Part shown: positions 35,309 through 44,242 of the stretch, in pieces
How the letters are laid out: each line of letters begins with the position of its first letter
How positions within the stretch are numbered: the stretch's first letter is position 1
NCBI RefSeq assembly: GCF_012224145.1
Contig: NZ_CP041030.1
Coordinates: forward strand, 744,001 to 808,000
DNA: 64,000 bases
Reading direction: 5' to 3'
Origin: Francisella sp. LA112445
GTDB lineage: Bacteria; Pseudomonadota; Gammaproteobacteria; Francisellales; Francisellaceae
Made by a program: the position numbers and the translations under genes
Notes under the pieces: model-generated
What the model was told of the DNA's origin: nothing
Seen by the model: only the letters and a program-made list of their open reading frames with translations
Databases searched by the model: none

Positions 35309-36409
35309 TTATGATCCATTTAGCGCTACTGCAAAAATAGCATCAACGACAATTATTAAAAAAATTGAATAAACCACACTTGTAGTAGTAGCTTTACCAA
35401 CACTTTGTGAATCTCTTTTTACTGATAAGCCTTGATGACAGCCAATCCCAGCTATTACCAAAGCAAAGAAAGGTGTTTTAAGTAGTCCTATATAGAAGTG
35501 ATTAACACCAACATGAGTAAATAATCGATCAATAAATTGTAGAGGCGTTATCCCCGCTATGGTATCCATAATTATAATACCACCAACTATGTTAGCAACC
35601 ATTGCTATAGTTGTCAGTACAGGTAGGCTTATAACTAATGCTGTAATTCTTGGTAAAACTAAGCGTTGTATAGGATCTTCACCAATTGTCTGAAGAGCAT
35701 CTATCTCTTCATTGACTTTCATAATCCCTATTTCTGATGTAAAGGAAGAACCACTTCTTCCGGCGATAATAATAGCTGTAAATAATGGAGCAAACTCTCT
35801 AAAAGATGAAACTCCTAGCATATCGACAACAAATATTTGTGTTCCATACTGTTGCATTAATCCTAAAGGTAAATAGGTTAAAACTAATCCTACGATTAAT
35901 GATAAAAGTATAACTATACTTAATGCTTTAATTGTTGAGTCATAAGTAATATTCAATACGATAGAAAAAAAAGATTTGTATGGTTTACGGATAAGATTTA
36001 AATACGCAATAAATATAGCGCCAAGAAATCCAATACTAGCTTTTATTTCAGATAAAAGATTATTAGTGTTTTTTCCTAAGGTATAAATACTGTTAAATAC
36101 AACATTATTAGATTTTCCAATAAGTTCTTCATCGGCCTTAGATGGAAAGTTCTTATTAACAATATTAATTAAGTTTTTATTTCTTTGATCGTTAGTTATT
36201 ATTTGATCTTTTGTTAGATTCAGTCTATTTGCTATTTTGAGTATAAAATAAGCACCTGCAGTATCTAGAGCTTCAATTTTTGAGATGTCTAAAAGCTTTA
36301 TTTCACTTGTTATCTTACTTATGTTTTTTTCGATTATCTTCGGCTTAACTTGTTTAAGTGTTAGCAAGCCTTCAAAATAAATTATGTCCTTATCTATTTT
36401 AAAATCCAT
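35309..36409 (-). CDS. mlaE: STAS-MlaE fusion permease of an MCE transporter
   Basis: 366 residues: an N-terminal STAS-like domain (about 1-95; LLDISKIEALDTAGAYFIL) fused to an MlaE permease (about 110-366). The permease signature is IIIAGRSGSSFTSEIGIMKVNEEIDAL. In E. coli the STAS protein is the separate MlaB; fused forms occur in other proteobacteria. First gene of the operon. MCE transporters move phospholipids between membranes, so the system probably keeps outer-membrane asymmetry or imports lipids; direction cannot be read from sequence. Confidence 0.9.
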   Translation of the reverse strand: MDFKIDKDIIYFEGLLTLKQVKPKIIEKNISKITSEIKLLDISKIEALDTAGAYFILKIANRLNLTKDQIITNDQRNKNLINIVNKNFPSKADEELIGKSNNVVFNSIYTLGKNTNNLLSEIKASIGFLGAIFIAYLNLIRKPYKSFFSIVLNITYDSTIKALSIVILLSLIVGLVLTYLPLGLMQQYGTQIFVVDMLGVSSFREFAPLFTAIIIAGRSGSSFTSEIGIMKVNEEIDALQTIGEDPIQRLVLPRITALVISLPVLTTIAMVANIVGGIIIMDTIAGITPLQFIDRLFTHVGVNHFYIGLLKTPFFALVIAGIGCHQGLSVKRDSQSVGKATTTSVVYSIFLIIVVDAIFAVALNGS

Positions 36410-36488
36410 CTGCTCTATACAAGAGTTTAAGCCTTCATAAGTTAAATATACTAAAAAAGGTAATTAATACCAATAGTTAGAGCACTGT

Positions 36489-37292
36489 TTAACAGTAATT
36501 AATAGAGTCATACTGTGTTAAATTATTGACTGTAATAATATTAATAAGGCGTTGCTTATATTCTTGAGATCCTATTTCTGAGTAATTCTCTAGAGTATCA
36601 AATAATGCTGTAGTAGGTAATTCATTACGTTCCACCTTAGCTCTTATAACTCGAAAATCTTTGAAGTTTGAACCAGTATTAAGCCTATGATAATAACCTA
36701 AGATACTGTCACTTGCATTATCAAAAACCTCTAAGTAAACATCCGCTTCAAGAGCTTTTACTCCACAGTTTTTGTAGTAGCAGTGTAATCCAAAGTAGTT
36801 GTTGTAGTTTTCAGCAAACCTAGATGTTCCCCAACCACTCTCTAATATAGCTTGAGCAAGAATAAAACTAGTAGGGACGGTGTTTGCTTTTAACTCTAGA
36901 AGTTTAAGTTGAGTAGGTATATTAGTATCTGTTTTTATTTTGTAATACTTTAAATATTCATTTAGTATATGTAGATTTTTTTTATTGAGTGTTTGCTTTT
37001 TGATAAAAGCTTTTTTTAGTGATGATATTTGTTTTTTCTCTAGGCATATTTCTTTGTTAGCAATGTTTATTGCTGATAGCATATAATTTATAAAACTAGC
37101 TTTTCTTTCTGAAAAATCTTTAATCTCTGAAAAGTCAGGCTTTTGTAGTATTTGATGATGACTCGATGCTATGAAGAAGTTTTCGGTAGGATATTTAATT
37201 TCTCCTTCAAAAGATAATATTAGAGCAAGTAATACTAAGCATAAAGAAACACTAAAATATTTAATAAATTCTTTTCTATTCATCATATTCAT
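36489..37292 (-). CDS. Bax-like exported glucosaminidase
   Basis: Peptidoglycan hydrolase of the glucosaminidase superfamily (Bax-type), 267 residues. Membrane anchor or signal near residues 10-28 (FSVSLCLVLLALILSF). Catalytic region VPTSFILAQAILESGWGTSRFAENYNNYFGLHC, with the acidic residue of AILESGWG as expected catalyst. Start placed at ATG 37292, with AGGAAG 6 nt upstream inside rluD; other in-frame ATGs follow at 37286 and 37283. Overlaps the rluD end by 17 nt. Confidence 0.82.
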   Translation of the reverse strand: MNMMNRKEFIKYFSVSLCLVLLALILSFEGEIKYPTENFFIASSHHQILQKPDFSEIKDFSERKASFINYMLSAINIANKEICLEKKQISSLKKAFIKKQTLNKKNLHILNEYLKYYKIKTDTNIPTQLKLLELKANTVPTSFILAQAILESGWGTSRFAENYNNYFGLHCYYKNCGVKALEADVYLEVFDNASDSILGYYHRLNTGSNFKDFRVIRAKVERNELPTTALFDTLENYSEIGSQEYKQRLINIITVNNLTQYDSINYC

Positions 37293-38256
37293 AGTCTTCT
37301 TCCTCAAAATATTCTATAGTTTCCCTAAGTTGAGACTTTAAACTTAGCATATCTTCAGGTAGTTTGCTTTTGAATTTAACAACTTTCTCTGTAATAGGGT
37401 GAATGAATGATAATTTATAAGCGTGTAAGGCTTGCCTATCTAAGTCTTCTATACCAAGTTTTTTTAATTTCACTGACGATTTGTTATATGTTTGGTCTCC
37501 GACTAATGGATGTTTGATACTTTTCATATGAACTCTTATTTGGTGAGTTCTGCCTGTTTCAAGCTTACATTCAACTAAAGTAAATCCATCGTAAACTTCA
37601 ATAGGAGTGTATTTTGTAATAGCTTCTTTTCCCTTATAGTTAATAGCCATCTTAGTACGGTTGTTTGGATCTCGACCTATCGGCTCATTAATAGTACCTT
37701 CATAGTATATCTCTCCTTCAACAATAGCTAGATATCTACGAGACACCTCTCTGTTTGAAAGTTGCTTAACTAAACTATGATATGCGATAGTACTTTTAGC
37801 TGCTACCATTAATCCTGAAGTATCTTTATCTAAGCGATGTACTATACCAGCACGAGGTAGTTTGTCTTGGTTTTCATAGCGATATAGTAGAGCGTTTGAT
37901 ATTGTACCGGTCATATTTCCAGCACCAGGGTGTACGACCATATCTACTGGTTTATTTATTACAATAATATCATCATCCTCGTAGACTATATCTAGCTCAA
38001 TATCTTCAGGAAACCATTCATTAGTTGGCAGAAACTCAATATTTATATCTACTTGCTCATCTCCTAGTACTATATGTTTAGGCTTAGTAGCTTGTCCATT
38101 AATTGTTATAGCACCTTCTTTTATCCATTTTTGTATTTGAGAACGAGAAAACTGATCAAATAGGTCGTTTACAGCTACATCTATGCGCTTACCAGCATCT
38201 TCAGGTTGTAGAATAATATTTTGATGAAATTTGTTAGATAGTGTATCATTTGGCAT
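37276..38256 (-). CDS. rluD: 23S rRNA pseudouridine synthase RluD
   Basis: Makes pseudouridines 1911, 1915 and 1917 in helix 69 of 23S rRNA. 326 residues: S4 domain (about 16-75) with RSQIQKWIKEGAITINGQ, then the RluA-family catalytic motif AGIVHRLDKDTSGLMVAAK with the catalytic aspartate, and GRTHQIRVHM near the C-terminus. Divergent from bamD, the same arrangement as rluD and bamD in E. coli. Confidence 0.95.
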   Translation of the reverse strand: MPNDTLSNKFHQNIILQPEDAGKRIDVAVNDLFDQFSRSQIQKWIKEGAITINGQATKPKHIVLGDEQVDINIEFLPTNEWFPEDIELDIVYEDDDIIVINKPVDMVVHPGAGNMTGTISNALLYRYENQDKLPRAGIVHRLDKDTSGLMVAAKSTIAYHSLVKQLSNREVSRRYLAIVEGEIYYEGTINEPIGRDPNNRTKMAINYKGKEAITKYTPIEVYDGFTLVECKLETGRTHQIRVHMKSIKHPLVGDQTYNKSSVKLKKLGIEDLDRQALHAYKLSFIHPITEKVVKFKSKLPEDMLSLKSQLRETIEYFEEEDYEYDE

Positions 38257-38336
38257 GTTATGTGTTTTGTATGTTTTTTATAAAAAATAATTCTATTATA
38301 GGATTATATAAGAAAATTCTAAGGATAGTTAATTTA

Positions 38337-39161
38337 ATGACTAGGTTTTTATATTTAATAACTCTTATTCTGGTTGTTTTGACATTAAGCTCATGTGGGC
38401 CTACAAAAGATCCTGAACTACCTCAGGTATATACTGGATATACAGCAAGTTTTATTTATGCAAAAGCTCATCAACAAATGCAGAATGAGAAGTATTTTGA
38501 TGCTATTCGCTCATATAAATCTCTTGTTGCGCAGTATCCATTTACTCCTTTAGCAGAAAAGGGAATGGTTGATTTAGTATATGTATATTATATGGATGAT
38601 GAATCTACTATGGCTTTAGCTTTAGGCAAGCAATTTATAAAAATGTATCCATACAGTAAATATAAAGGCTATGTTTATTATATGATTGGTGTTGTAGGTT
38701 TTGAAGATGGTAGAGGTATGCTACAGACATATGCACCTTATGATATGAATTATCATGATCCTACAGGTTATGAAGACGCCTATACTAATTTCCAAAAAGC
38801 TATATTGTTAGATCCTACAGGTAGTTTTGTTCCTGATGCTAAACGTAGAATGGTATTTATAAATAATACTGTTGCTCAACATTATGATGACATTGCCCAT
38901 TTTTATTTTAAAAGAGGTGCTTATAATGCTGCGATTAATAGAGCTTCGCAAGTTATACAAAACTATCCTCAAAGTACAGTAGTGCAAGATGCTTTAGTAT
39001 TAACTATCAGATCTTATAATAAGCTTAAATTATATGATCAAGCGAAGGATAATATTAGAGTTCTTAAGAAAAACTATCCTAAAAACCAGTTCTTGAAGAA
39101 TCTTAGACCTGATGGAACAGAAGAGCCTACCTGGTATGAACGCTGGTTTGGGTGGTTATAG
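38337..39161 (+). CDS. bamD: Outer-membrane assembly lipoprotein BamD
   Basis: Essential lipoprotein of the BAM complex that folds outer-membrane beta-barrels. 274 residues from ATG 38337, so the signal peptide ends in lipobox LTLSSC (Cys20). The mature part is a TPR superhelix (QQMQNEKYFDAIRSYKSLVAQYPFTPLAEKG and later TPRs) with the conserved FEDGRGMLQ-type region. The longer upstream ORF is rejected because it would bury the signal peptide. AAGGA lies 11 nt upstream. Confidence 0.94.
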   Translation: MTRFLYLITLILVVLTLSSCGPTKDPELPQVYTGYTASFIYAKAHQQMQNEKYFDAIRSYKSLVAQYPFTPLAEKGMVDLVYVYYMDDESTMALALGKQFIKMYPYSKYKGYVYYMIGVVGFEDGRGMLQTYAPYDMNYHDPTGYEDAYTNFQKAILLDPTGSFVPDAKRRMVFINNTVAQHYDDIAHFYFKRGAYNAAINRASQVIQNYPQSTVVQDALVLTIRSYNKLKLYDQAKDNIRVLKKNYPKNQFLKNLRPDGTEEPTWYERWFGWL

Positions 39162-39334
39162 TTTTAATCTTTTGTAAGCTATAGTTCTTAAAGTATTAAT
39201 TTTATATTTTTAGTTATTTTTTTGAGATAACATAAGTTCTTATTTATCTGAGATTTATAATCAAAATGGCTATTTTTTGATAAAAAAATAATTTATATTG
39301 TTTTATATAGTTGATTTTATAGCCTTGTAGCATT

Positions 39335-41125
39335 ATGAATAAGAAACTATTAACCTCTTCCTTGTTGTTATCTTCTTTAACTTTTGTCTATGCAGATACA
39401 GTGACAACTAAAGTTAAATCAACCACTATTTGTCGTTGTTTGCCATCACAATCATGTTGGCCTAATGAACAACAGTGGAGTGCATTTGCAAATTCGTTGA
39501 AAGGAAAGTTGATTCAACCTTCAACATCATTAGGTAAATGTAAATTAGATACAAGTAGTAAAGCTTGTAAGTCATCTATAGCAAAAGTTAAAAATCCCTT
39601 TTATTTGCAGTCAGATCCTGGTAGGAATGAATCACAAGGTTGGTATGGAGCTTGGGATAATAAGGCAAGTACATATGCTGTTGAAGCAGCTAATACAAAT
39701 GATGTTGTTAAAGCTGTAGATTTTGCTAGGGAACATAATCTACGTTTAGTCATTAAAGGTGCAGGACATGATTATTTAGGACGTTCAAATGCTCCAGATT
39801 CTTTATTAATATGGACTCATAATATGAGAGATATTACTTACAATAAGCATTTTCACCCTCAAAACTGTCCTAAATCTAAAGAATACTCTGCTGTAACGGT
39901 TGGTGCAGGTACAAGATGGCTTGAAGCATATAATGTAGTTACAAATGAGCATAATGAATACGTTCAAGGTGGCGGTTGTACAACAGTAGGCGCTGCTGGA
40001 GGTTTTCCTCAAGGAGGTGGCTTTGGAAGTTGGTCAAAAGAGTTTGGTACTGGTGCTGGAGGAATAGTTCAAGCTGAAGTCGTTACAGCTAATGGTAAAG
40101 TGGTTGTTGCTAATGAGTGTCAAAATCAAGACTTATTTTGGGCCATTAAAGGAGGAGGTGGTGGAACCTTCGGAGTAGTTACTAAACTAACTCTAAGAAC
40201 GCATAAGCTTCCTGAACACTTTGGTTTAATGAGTGGTGAAATAGTTGCAGATAATGATAAAGCATATAAATCATTAATTAAAAAATTCCTTTCATTCTAT
40301 TACTCAGATTTAAACAACAAGCATTGGGGAGAACAGTTTGCTTTCCGTCCTGATGATAAGCTAACTATTGCTATGGTTACTCAAAACTTGACTCAAAAGA
40401 AAGCCCTAGATGTATGGGAATCTTTTAAGGCTTGGGTTAATGCTCAACCAAACTTGCATTATAAAATCAAATATATAGATATACCACCAAAAGAAATTTG
40501 GAATTATGATTTTTGGCATAAAAATTATCCGAATATGGTAGTCAAAAATACCGGACCAGATGCTCGAGATGGTGAATTCTGGTGGGCATCAAATACAGGA
40601 GAGGTTTTTGCTTATTGGTATACTTATCAATCATGGTATTTGCCTGAATCTTTATTTGACTCTAAAAACCTTGCAAAAACTGCAGATACCTTTTATAAAG
40701 TATCTCGTCTAGCACCAGTATCAATACAAATAAACAAAGGTTTAGCAGGAGCATCTAAGCAAGCTATAGAGCTTACTAAACAAACCTCTATGCATCCAGG
40801 TGTCTTTGATGCTGGAGCTTTAGCTATTATGAGTTATAGTAGTGATAAGCCACAAATAGGTAAGTCTAAAATGACACCTGAAATTAAGAAAAAAGTCGAT
40901 GATATCTATAAAGCCATGTCAATGATTCAAAATTTAGCCCCAGACGCTGGTACATATGCTAATGAAGCAGATTACTTCCAAAAGAATTGGCAAAAAATAT
41001 TTTGGGGAAATAACTATCCACGCTTGCTTGATATCAAAAATAAGTATGACCCGCATGGATTATTCTATTGTCATCACTGTGTTGGTAGTGAATATTGGCA
41101 AGATGGAGGTATGTGTAAAAAATAG
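39335..41125 (+). CDS. Exported berberine-bridge-type FAD oxidase
   Basis: 596-residue secreted flavoprotein. Signal peptide about 1-20 (VYAD). A PCMH-type FAD domain with KGAGHDYLGRSN (His145) and GGGCTTVGAAGGFPQGGGFG (Cys215): these sit where berberine bridge enzymes carry the 8-alpha-histidyl and 6-S-cysteinyl FAD bonds, so bicovalent flavin is predicted. The C-terminal BBE segment NNYPRLLDIKNKYDPHGLF is diagnostic. Such enzymes oxidise sugars, oligosaccharides or alkaloids. Extra cysteines (CRCLPSQSC at the mature N-terminus; CHHCVG at the end) suggest disulfides. The substrate is unknown. Confidence 0.85.
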   Translation: MNKKLLTSSLLLSSLTFVYADTVTTKVKSTTICRCLPSQSCWPNEQQWSAFANSLKGKLIQPSTSLGKCKLDTSSKACKSSIAKVKNPFYLQSDPGRNESQGWYGAWDNKASTYAVEAANTNDVVKAVDFAREHNLRLVIKGAGHDYLGRSNAPDSLLIWTHNMRDITYNKHFHPQNCPKSKEYSAVTVGAGTRWLEAYNVVTNEHNEYVQGGGCTTVGAAGGFPQGGGFGSWSKEFGTGAGGIVQAEVVTANGKVVVANECQNQDLFWAIKGGGGGTFGVVTKLTLRTHKLPEHFGLMSGEIVADNDKAYKSLIKKFLSFYYSDLNNKHWGEQFAFRPDDKLTIAMVTQNLTQKKALDVWESFKAWVNAQPNLHYKIKYIDIPPKEIWNYDFWHKNYPNMVVKNTGPDARDGEFWWASNTGEVFAYWYTYQSWYLPESLFDSKNLAKTADTFYKVSRLAPVSIQINKGLAGASKQAIELTKQTSMHPGVFDAGALAIMSYSSDKPQIGKSKMTPEIKKKVDDIYKAMSMIQNLAPDAGTYANEADYFQKNWQKIFWGNNYPRLLDIKNKYDPHGLFYCHHCVGSEYWQDGGMCKK

Positions 41126-41162
41126 AAGGCTAAGAATAGTAATTCTTTATATCAATAGATGC

Positions 41163-41540
41163 TTAACTGTTTATATCTTTTTTGTTCATAAACTGATTTA
41201 AGTGCTGAGCCATGTATTTATCAGCTTCTTGAGTAATATGATTGTTGACTTTATCAGATTCTATATCTTTAGCAGTTACTCCAGTAATACCAAGGTCTTT
41301 ATTAAGACTATTTATCATATTTTTATAATGTTGTTGGCATCTTTCTGGTTTCCCTGTACTTTGATTCTTTGTAAAGTTTGCATCTTTTGCACAGTTATGA
41401 ACCACTAAATTTTTTCTATAAAGCTTCTCATATTTAAATGCGTCTTTACCCTTAAGTGCTAATAAGGCATTTTCTCCACTATCAGCATATGCAACTAGAG
41501 CAAAGACTGATAGAGATAAAACAATAAATGTCTTTTTCAT
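41163..41540 (-). CDS. Small exported protein of unknown function, 125 aa
   Basis: Clear signal peptide (MKKTFIVLSLSVFALVAYAD, cleavage after AYA), then a 106-residue helical, charged mature part with two cysteines (NCAKD and ERCQQHY) that could form a disulfide. No family recognised. Convergent with the exported flavoprotein gene 37 bp away; an AAGAGGAAA ribosome binding site precedes the start. Confidence 0.7.
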   Translation of the reverse strand: MKKTFIVLSLSVFALVAYADSGENALLALKGKDAFKYEKLYRKNLVVHNCAKDANFTKNQSTGKPERCQQHYKNMINSLNKDLGITGVTAKDIESDKVNNHITQEADKYMAQHLNQFMNKKDINS

Positions 41541-41603
41541 ATTTTTTCCTCTTAGAATGATGTGTATATTTTAGTATTTAGCCATTTAGAAATATAGCAA
41601 GAA

Positions 41604-42857
41604 TTATTTATATACAGGGAATTTATCACAAAGCTCTAAAACTTTTTTAGCTGTGTCTTTCTCTACTTTTTCATCACCGCAGTTAAAAACTACATCTGCA
41701 AGTAAATTAGCTATTAGTTCACATTCTTTTTCTTTAAATCCTCTAGTTGTAATAGCAGGACTTCCAATCCTTAAGCCACTAGTCACAAAAGGAGAACGAG
41801 GATCATTTGGTATAGAGTTTTTATTAACAGTTATGTTTGCTCTACCTAATGCAGCTTCAGCATCTTTACCAGAAAACCCTGTATTTGTAATATCAAGAAG
41901 TAGTAGATGATTATTTGTACCACCTGAGATGATGTTAATGTCACGTTCTTTTAGAACCTTCTCAAGAGCTTTTGCATTTTTTAATACTTGTTTTTGATAC
42001 TCAACAAAACTAGGCTCTAAGGCTTCTTTGAATGCTACTGCTTTTGCTGCAATCACATGCATTAAAGGACCACCTTGAATTCCTGGGAAAATAGCAGATT
42101 GAAATTTCTTTGCTAAATCAGGATTGTTGTTACAAAGTATTAATCCACCTCTTGGGCCTCTTAATGTTTTGTGCGTAGTAGTTGTAGCAACATCTACATG
42201 TGGGAATGGGTTAGGGTATAGCCCTGTAGCAACTAGTCCAGCAACATGAGCAATATCAGCCATTAATACAGCATCAATAGAATCTGCGATTTCTCTAAAC
42301 TTTTTCCAGTTAATTATTCCTGAAAACGCAGAAAACCCAGCAATAATCATTTTTGGTTTATGTTCTTTAGCTAGTTCAGCTACCTGTTTGTAGTTTATAT
42401 CCCCATTTTCATCTAAGCCATATTGGATAGAATGATAAATTTTACCTGAGAAATTAACTTTACTGCCATGAGTTAGGTGTCCACCAGCACCTAAATCCAT
42501 ACCAAGTACTGTATCACCTGGTTTAAGAACAGCATTATATACAGCAGCATTTGCTTGAGAGCCAGAGTGAGGTTGTACATTTGCATAATCAACACCGAAA
42601 AGTTTTTGTGCTCTTTCAATAGCTAATCTTTCAGCTATATCGACAAACTCACAGCCACCATAGTATCTTTTGCCATGATAACCTTCTGCATACTTGTTTG
42701 TAAGTTGAGAGCCTTGCGCCTCCATAACAGCAGGGCTTGCATAGTTTTCTGAGGCAATAAGTTCGACATGTTCATGTTGTCTTTTAACCTCAAGTTCTAT
42801 AGCGTCAAAGATTTCTTTGTCTGTATTTCTTAAGCTATTTTTTTCAAAGCTAAACAT
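41604..42857 (-). CDS. glyA: Serine hydroxymethyltransferase
   Basis: PLP enzyme that interconverts serine and glycine with tetrahydrofolate. 417 residues from ATG 42857, the same as E. coli Gly[16 protein letters not shown] near the N-terminus and the PLP lysine in [15 protein letters not shown] are diagnostic. AGGAG lies about 10 nt upstream within the palindrome GGAGATCTCC. The longer ORF start at 42944 lies in the promoter region and is rejected. Divergent from darP. Confidence 0.97.
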   Translation of the reverse strand: MFSFEKNSLRNTDKEIFDAIELEVKRQHEHVELIASENYASPAVMEAQGSQLTNKYAEGYHGKRYYGGCEFVDIAERLAIERAQKLFGVDYANVQPHSGSQANAAVYNAVLKPGDTVLGMDLGAGGHLTHGSKVNFSGKIYHSIQYGLDENGDINYKQVAELAKEHKPKMIIAGFSAFSGIINWKKFREIADSIDAVLMADIAHVAGLVATGLYPNPFPHVDVATTTTHKTLRGPRGGLILCNNNPDLAKKFQSAIFPGIQGGPLMHVIAAKAVAFKEALEPSFVEYQKQVLKNAKALEKVLKERDINIISGGTNNHLLLLDITNTGFSGKDAEAALGRANITVNKNSIPNDPRSPFVTSGLRIGSPAITTRGFKEKECELIANLLADVVFNCGDEKVEKDTAKKVLELCDKFPVYK

Positions 42858-42861
42858 ATTT

Positions 42862-42871
42862 GGAGATCTCC
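42862..42871. promoter_or_regulatory. Palindrome containing the glyA ribosome binding site
   Basis: GGAGATCTCC, a perfect 10-bp palindrome. On the glyA strand its first half is the Shine-Dalgarno, 4 nt before the ATG counting from the palindrome end. It may be a coincidence, but it could form a small hairpin over the ribosome binding site. Confidence 0.3.
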
Positions 42872-42959
42872 TGATATTTTTTAGGTGGATAAAATAAATT
42901 AAACGTTTAAAATTATAACTTATATTATATGTATATAGAAACAATTTAAAATAAAAGCT

Positions 42960-43511
42960 ATGAGTAAAGTTATTGATTTAGATGAAATAGAGCGCCTAGA
43001 AAGAGAGGAAGAAAACTCTCATTATAAGGCTGTAAAAAGTAAAACAACAATAAAAAAAGATGCTTTAGAGGTTACTGACTTTGGAAGGGCTCTTACAGAA
43101 CTTAATAATCAACAGTTAGATAAGTTACCGATATCTGAAAGTTTAAAATCTAATATTATCTCAGCAAAAAACCTACAAAAGATAGCGCTAAAAAGACAGA
43201 TTCAGTTTATAGGAAAGCTTTTGCGAAAAACAGATAATCTCGATGATATTCATAAAGCTTATGATGTCCTTGTAAATAAGGATAAGCAAGCTAACTTACA
43301 GTTTCAAAGGCTAGAAAATATTAGAGATAACCTTTTAGATCCTAATAAGACAAATGAGACTTTTGAAAAACTGATACAAGAATTTCCAGATTTGGATATC
43401 CAAAAGTTAAGACAGTTAATTAGAAACCACCATAAAGAAGTTGAGAAAGATAAGTCGAGAAAATCATTTAAAGAGATTTTTAAAGTATTAAGAGAATTAT
43501 CAATTAATTAG
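42960..43511 (+). CDS. darP: Ribosome-associated protein DarP (YjgA, DUF615)
   Basis: 183-residue cytosolic protein of the YjgA/DUF615 family, which binds late 50S precursors and helps 50S maturation. Highly charged and helical. The segment [23 protein letters not shown] matches the N-terminal family motif and [16 protein letters not shown] the C-terminal one. The stop lies 20 bp before an IS1595-type element. Before that insertion its stop region overlapped the end of the convergent GT25 gene. Confidence 0.88.
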   Translation: MSKVIDLDEIERLEREEENSHYKAVKSKTTIKKDALEVTDFGRALTELNNQQLDKLPISESLKSNIISAKNLQKIALKRQIQFIGKLLRKTDNLDDIHKAYDVLVNKDKQANLQFQRLENIRDNLLDPNKTNETFEKLIQEFPDLDIQKLRQLIRNHHKEVEKDKSRKSFKEIFKVLRELSIN

Positions 43512-43523
43512 AGTGTTCTTGCT

Positions 43524-43531
43524 TTATTTTT
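43524..43531. repeat. Target-site duplication, left copy
   Basis: TTATTTTT directly before the left end of the IS element; an identical 8-bp copy follows the right end at 44243-44250. IS1595-family elements give 8-bp duplications, so the element arrived by simple transposition at this site. Confidence 0.85.
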
Positions 43532-44242
43532 GGGGCTGTCCTAGATAACTAAGTTATGTTAGGATGGTTTTGATGAGGAAAAGTAGATTAAGTACATACA
43601 AGCAAGACAAATTAATAGAGTTATTTATAGCAGGAAGTACAGCACGAACTGCATCAGAATTAGTATCAGTAAATAAAACCACAGCCAGCTATTATTTTCA
43701 TAGATTAAGATTATTAATTTATGAAAATAGTGAGCATTTAGAAATGTTTACAGGAGAGATTGAAGTAGATGAAAGCTATTTTGGAGGAACTCGTAAAGGG
43801 AAACGAGGTAGAGGAGCTGGTGGTAAAGTTCCTGTATTTGGCTTACTTAAACGTAATGGTAAGGTATATACAGTAATCATTCCAAATGCTAAGAGTGATA
43901 CTCTATTACCAATAATTAGAGAAAAAGTTAAACCTGATTGTATCGTTTACACTGATACTTTTAGGAGTTATAATGCCTTAGATGTTTCAGAGTTTAAACA
44001 TTATAGAATTAACCATAGTAAGCTGTTTGCAAAGAAGCATAATCATATAAACGGTATAGAAAACTTCTGGAATCAAGCTAAGAGACATTTGAGAAAATTT
44101 AATGGTATTCCTAGAGACCATTTTTACTTGTTTTTGAAGGAATGTGAGTGGAGATTTAATCACAGTGATTCTAAGGAACAGCTAAAGCTAATTAAACACT
44201 GGGTTAGAGAGAGTTTAAAGTAAACTTATCTAGGACAGCCCC
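43532..44242. mobile_element. Intact IS1595-family insertion sequence, 711 bp
   Basis: The element is bounded by 17-bp perfect inverted repeats, GGGGCTGTCCTAGATAA, at 43532-43548 and (inverted) 44226-44242, and flanked by an 8-bp direct duplication. It carries one transposase gene. All parts look intact, so it may be active and recent. It landed in the last codons of the GT25 gene. Confidence 0.92.
43573..44223 (+). CDS. IS1595-family transposase
   Basis: 216-residue DDE-type transposase. An N-terminal helix-turn-helix (TARTASELVSVNKTTASYYF) is followed by the catalytic domain: IEVDESYFGG (first Asp), VYTDTFRSY (second Asp) and HINGIENFWNQAKR (Glu region, typical of IS1595). It lacks the N-terminal zinc ribbon of longer relatives. 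Start placed at ATG 43573 with AGGA 8 nt upstream; ATG 43564 is also possible. No frameshift. Confidence 0.9.
   Translation: MRKSRLSTYKQDKLIELFIAGSTARTASELVSVNKTTASYYFHRLRLLIYENSEHLEMFTGEIEVDESYFGGTRKGKRGRGAGGKVPVFGLLKRNGKVYTVIIPNAKSDTLLPIIREKVKPDCIVYTDTFRSYNALDVSEFKHYRINHSKLFAKKHNHINGIENFWNQAKRHLRKFNGIPRDHFYLFLKECEWRFNHSDSKEQLKLIKHWVRESLK

Noticed and set aside
43512-43531. Promoter or RNA gene in the darP-IS spacer
   Set aside because: The 20 bp are the former end of the GT25 gene plus the target duplication.
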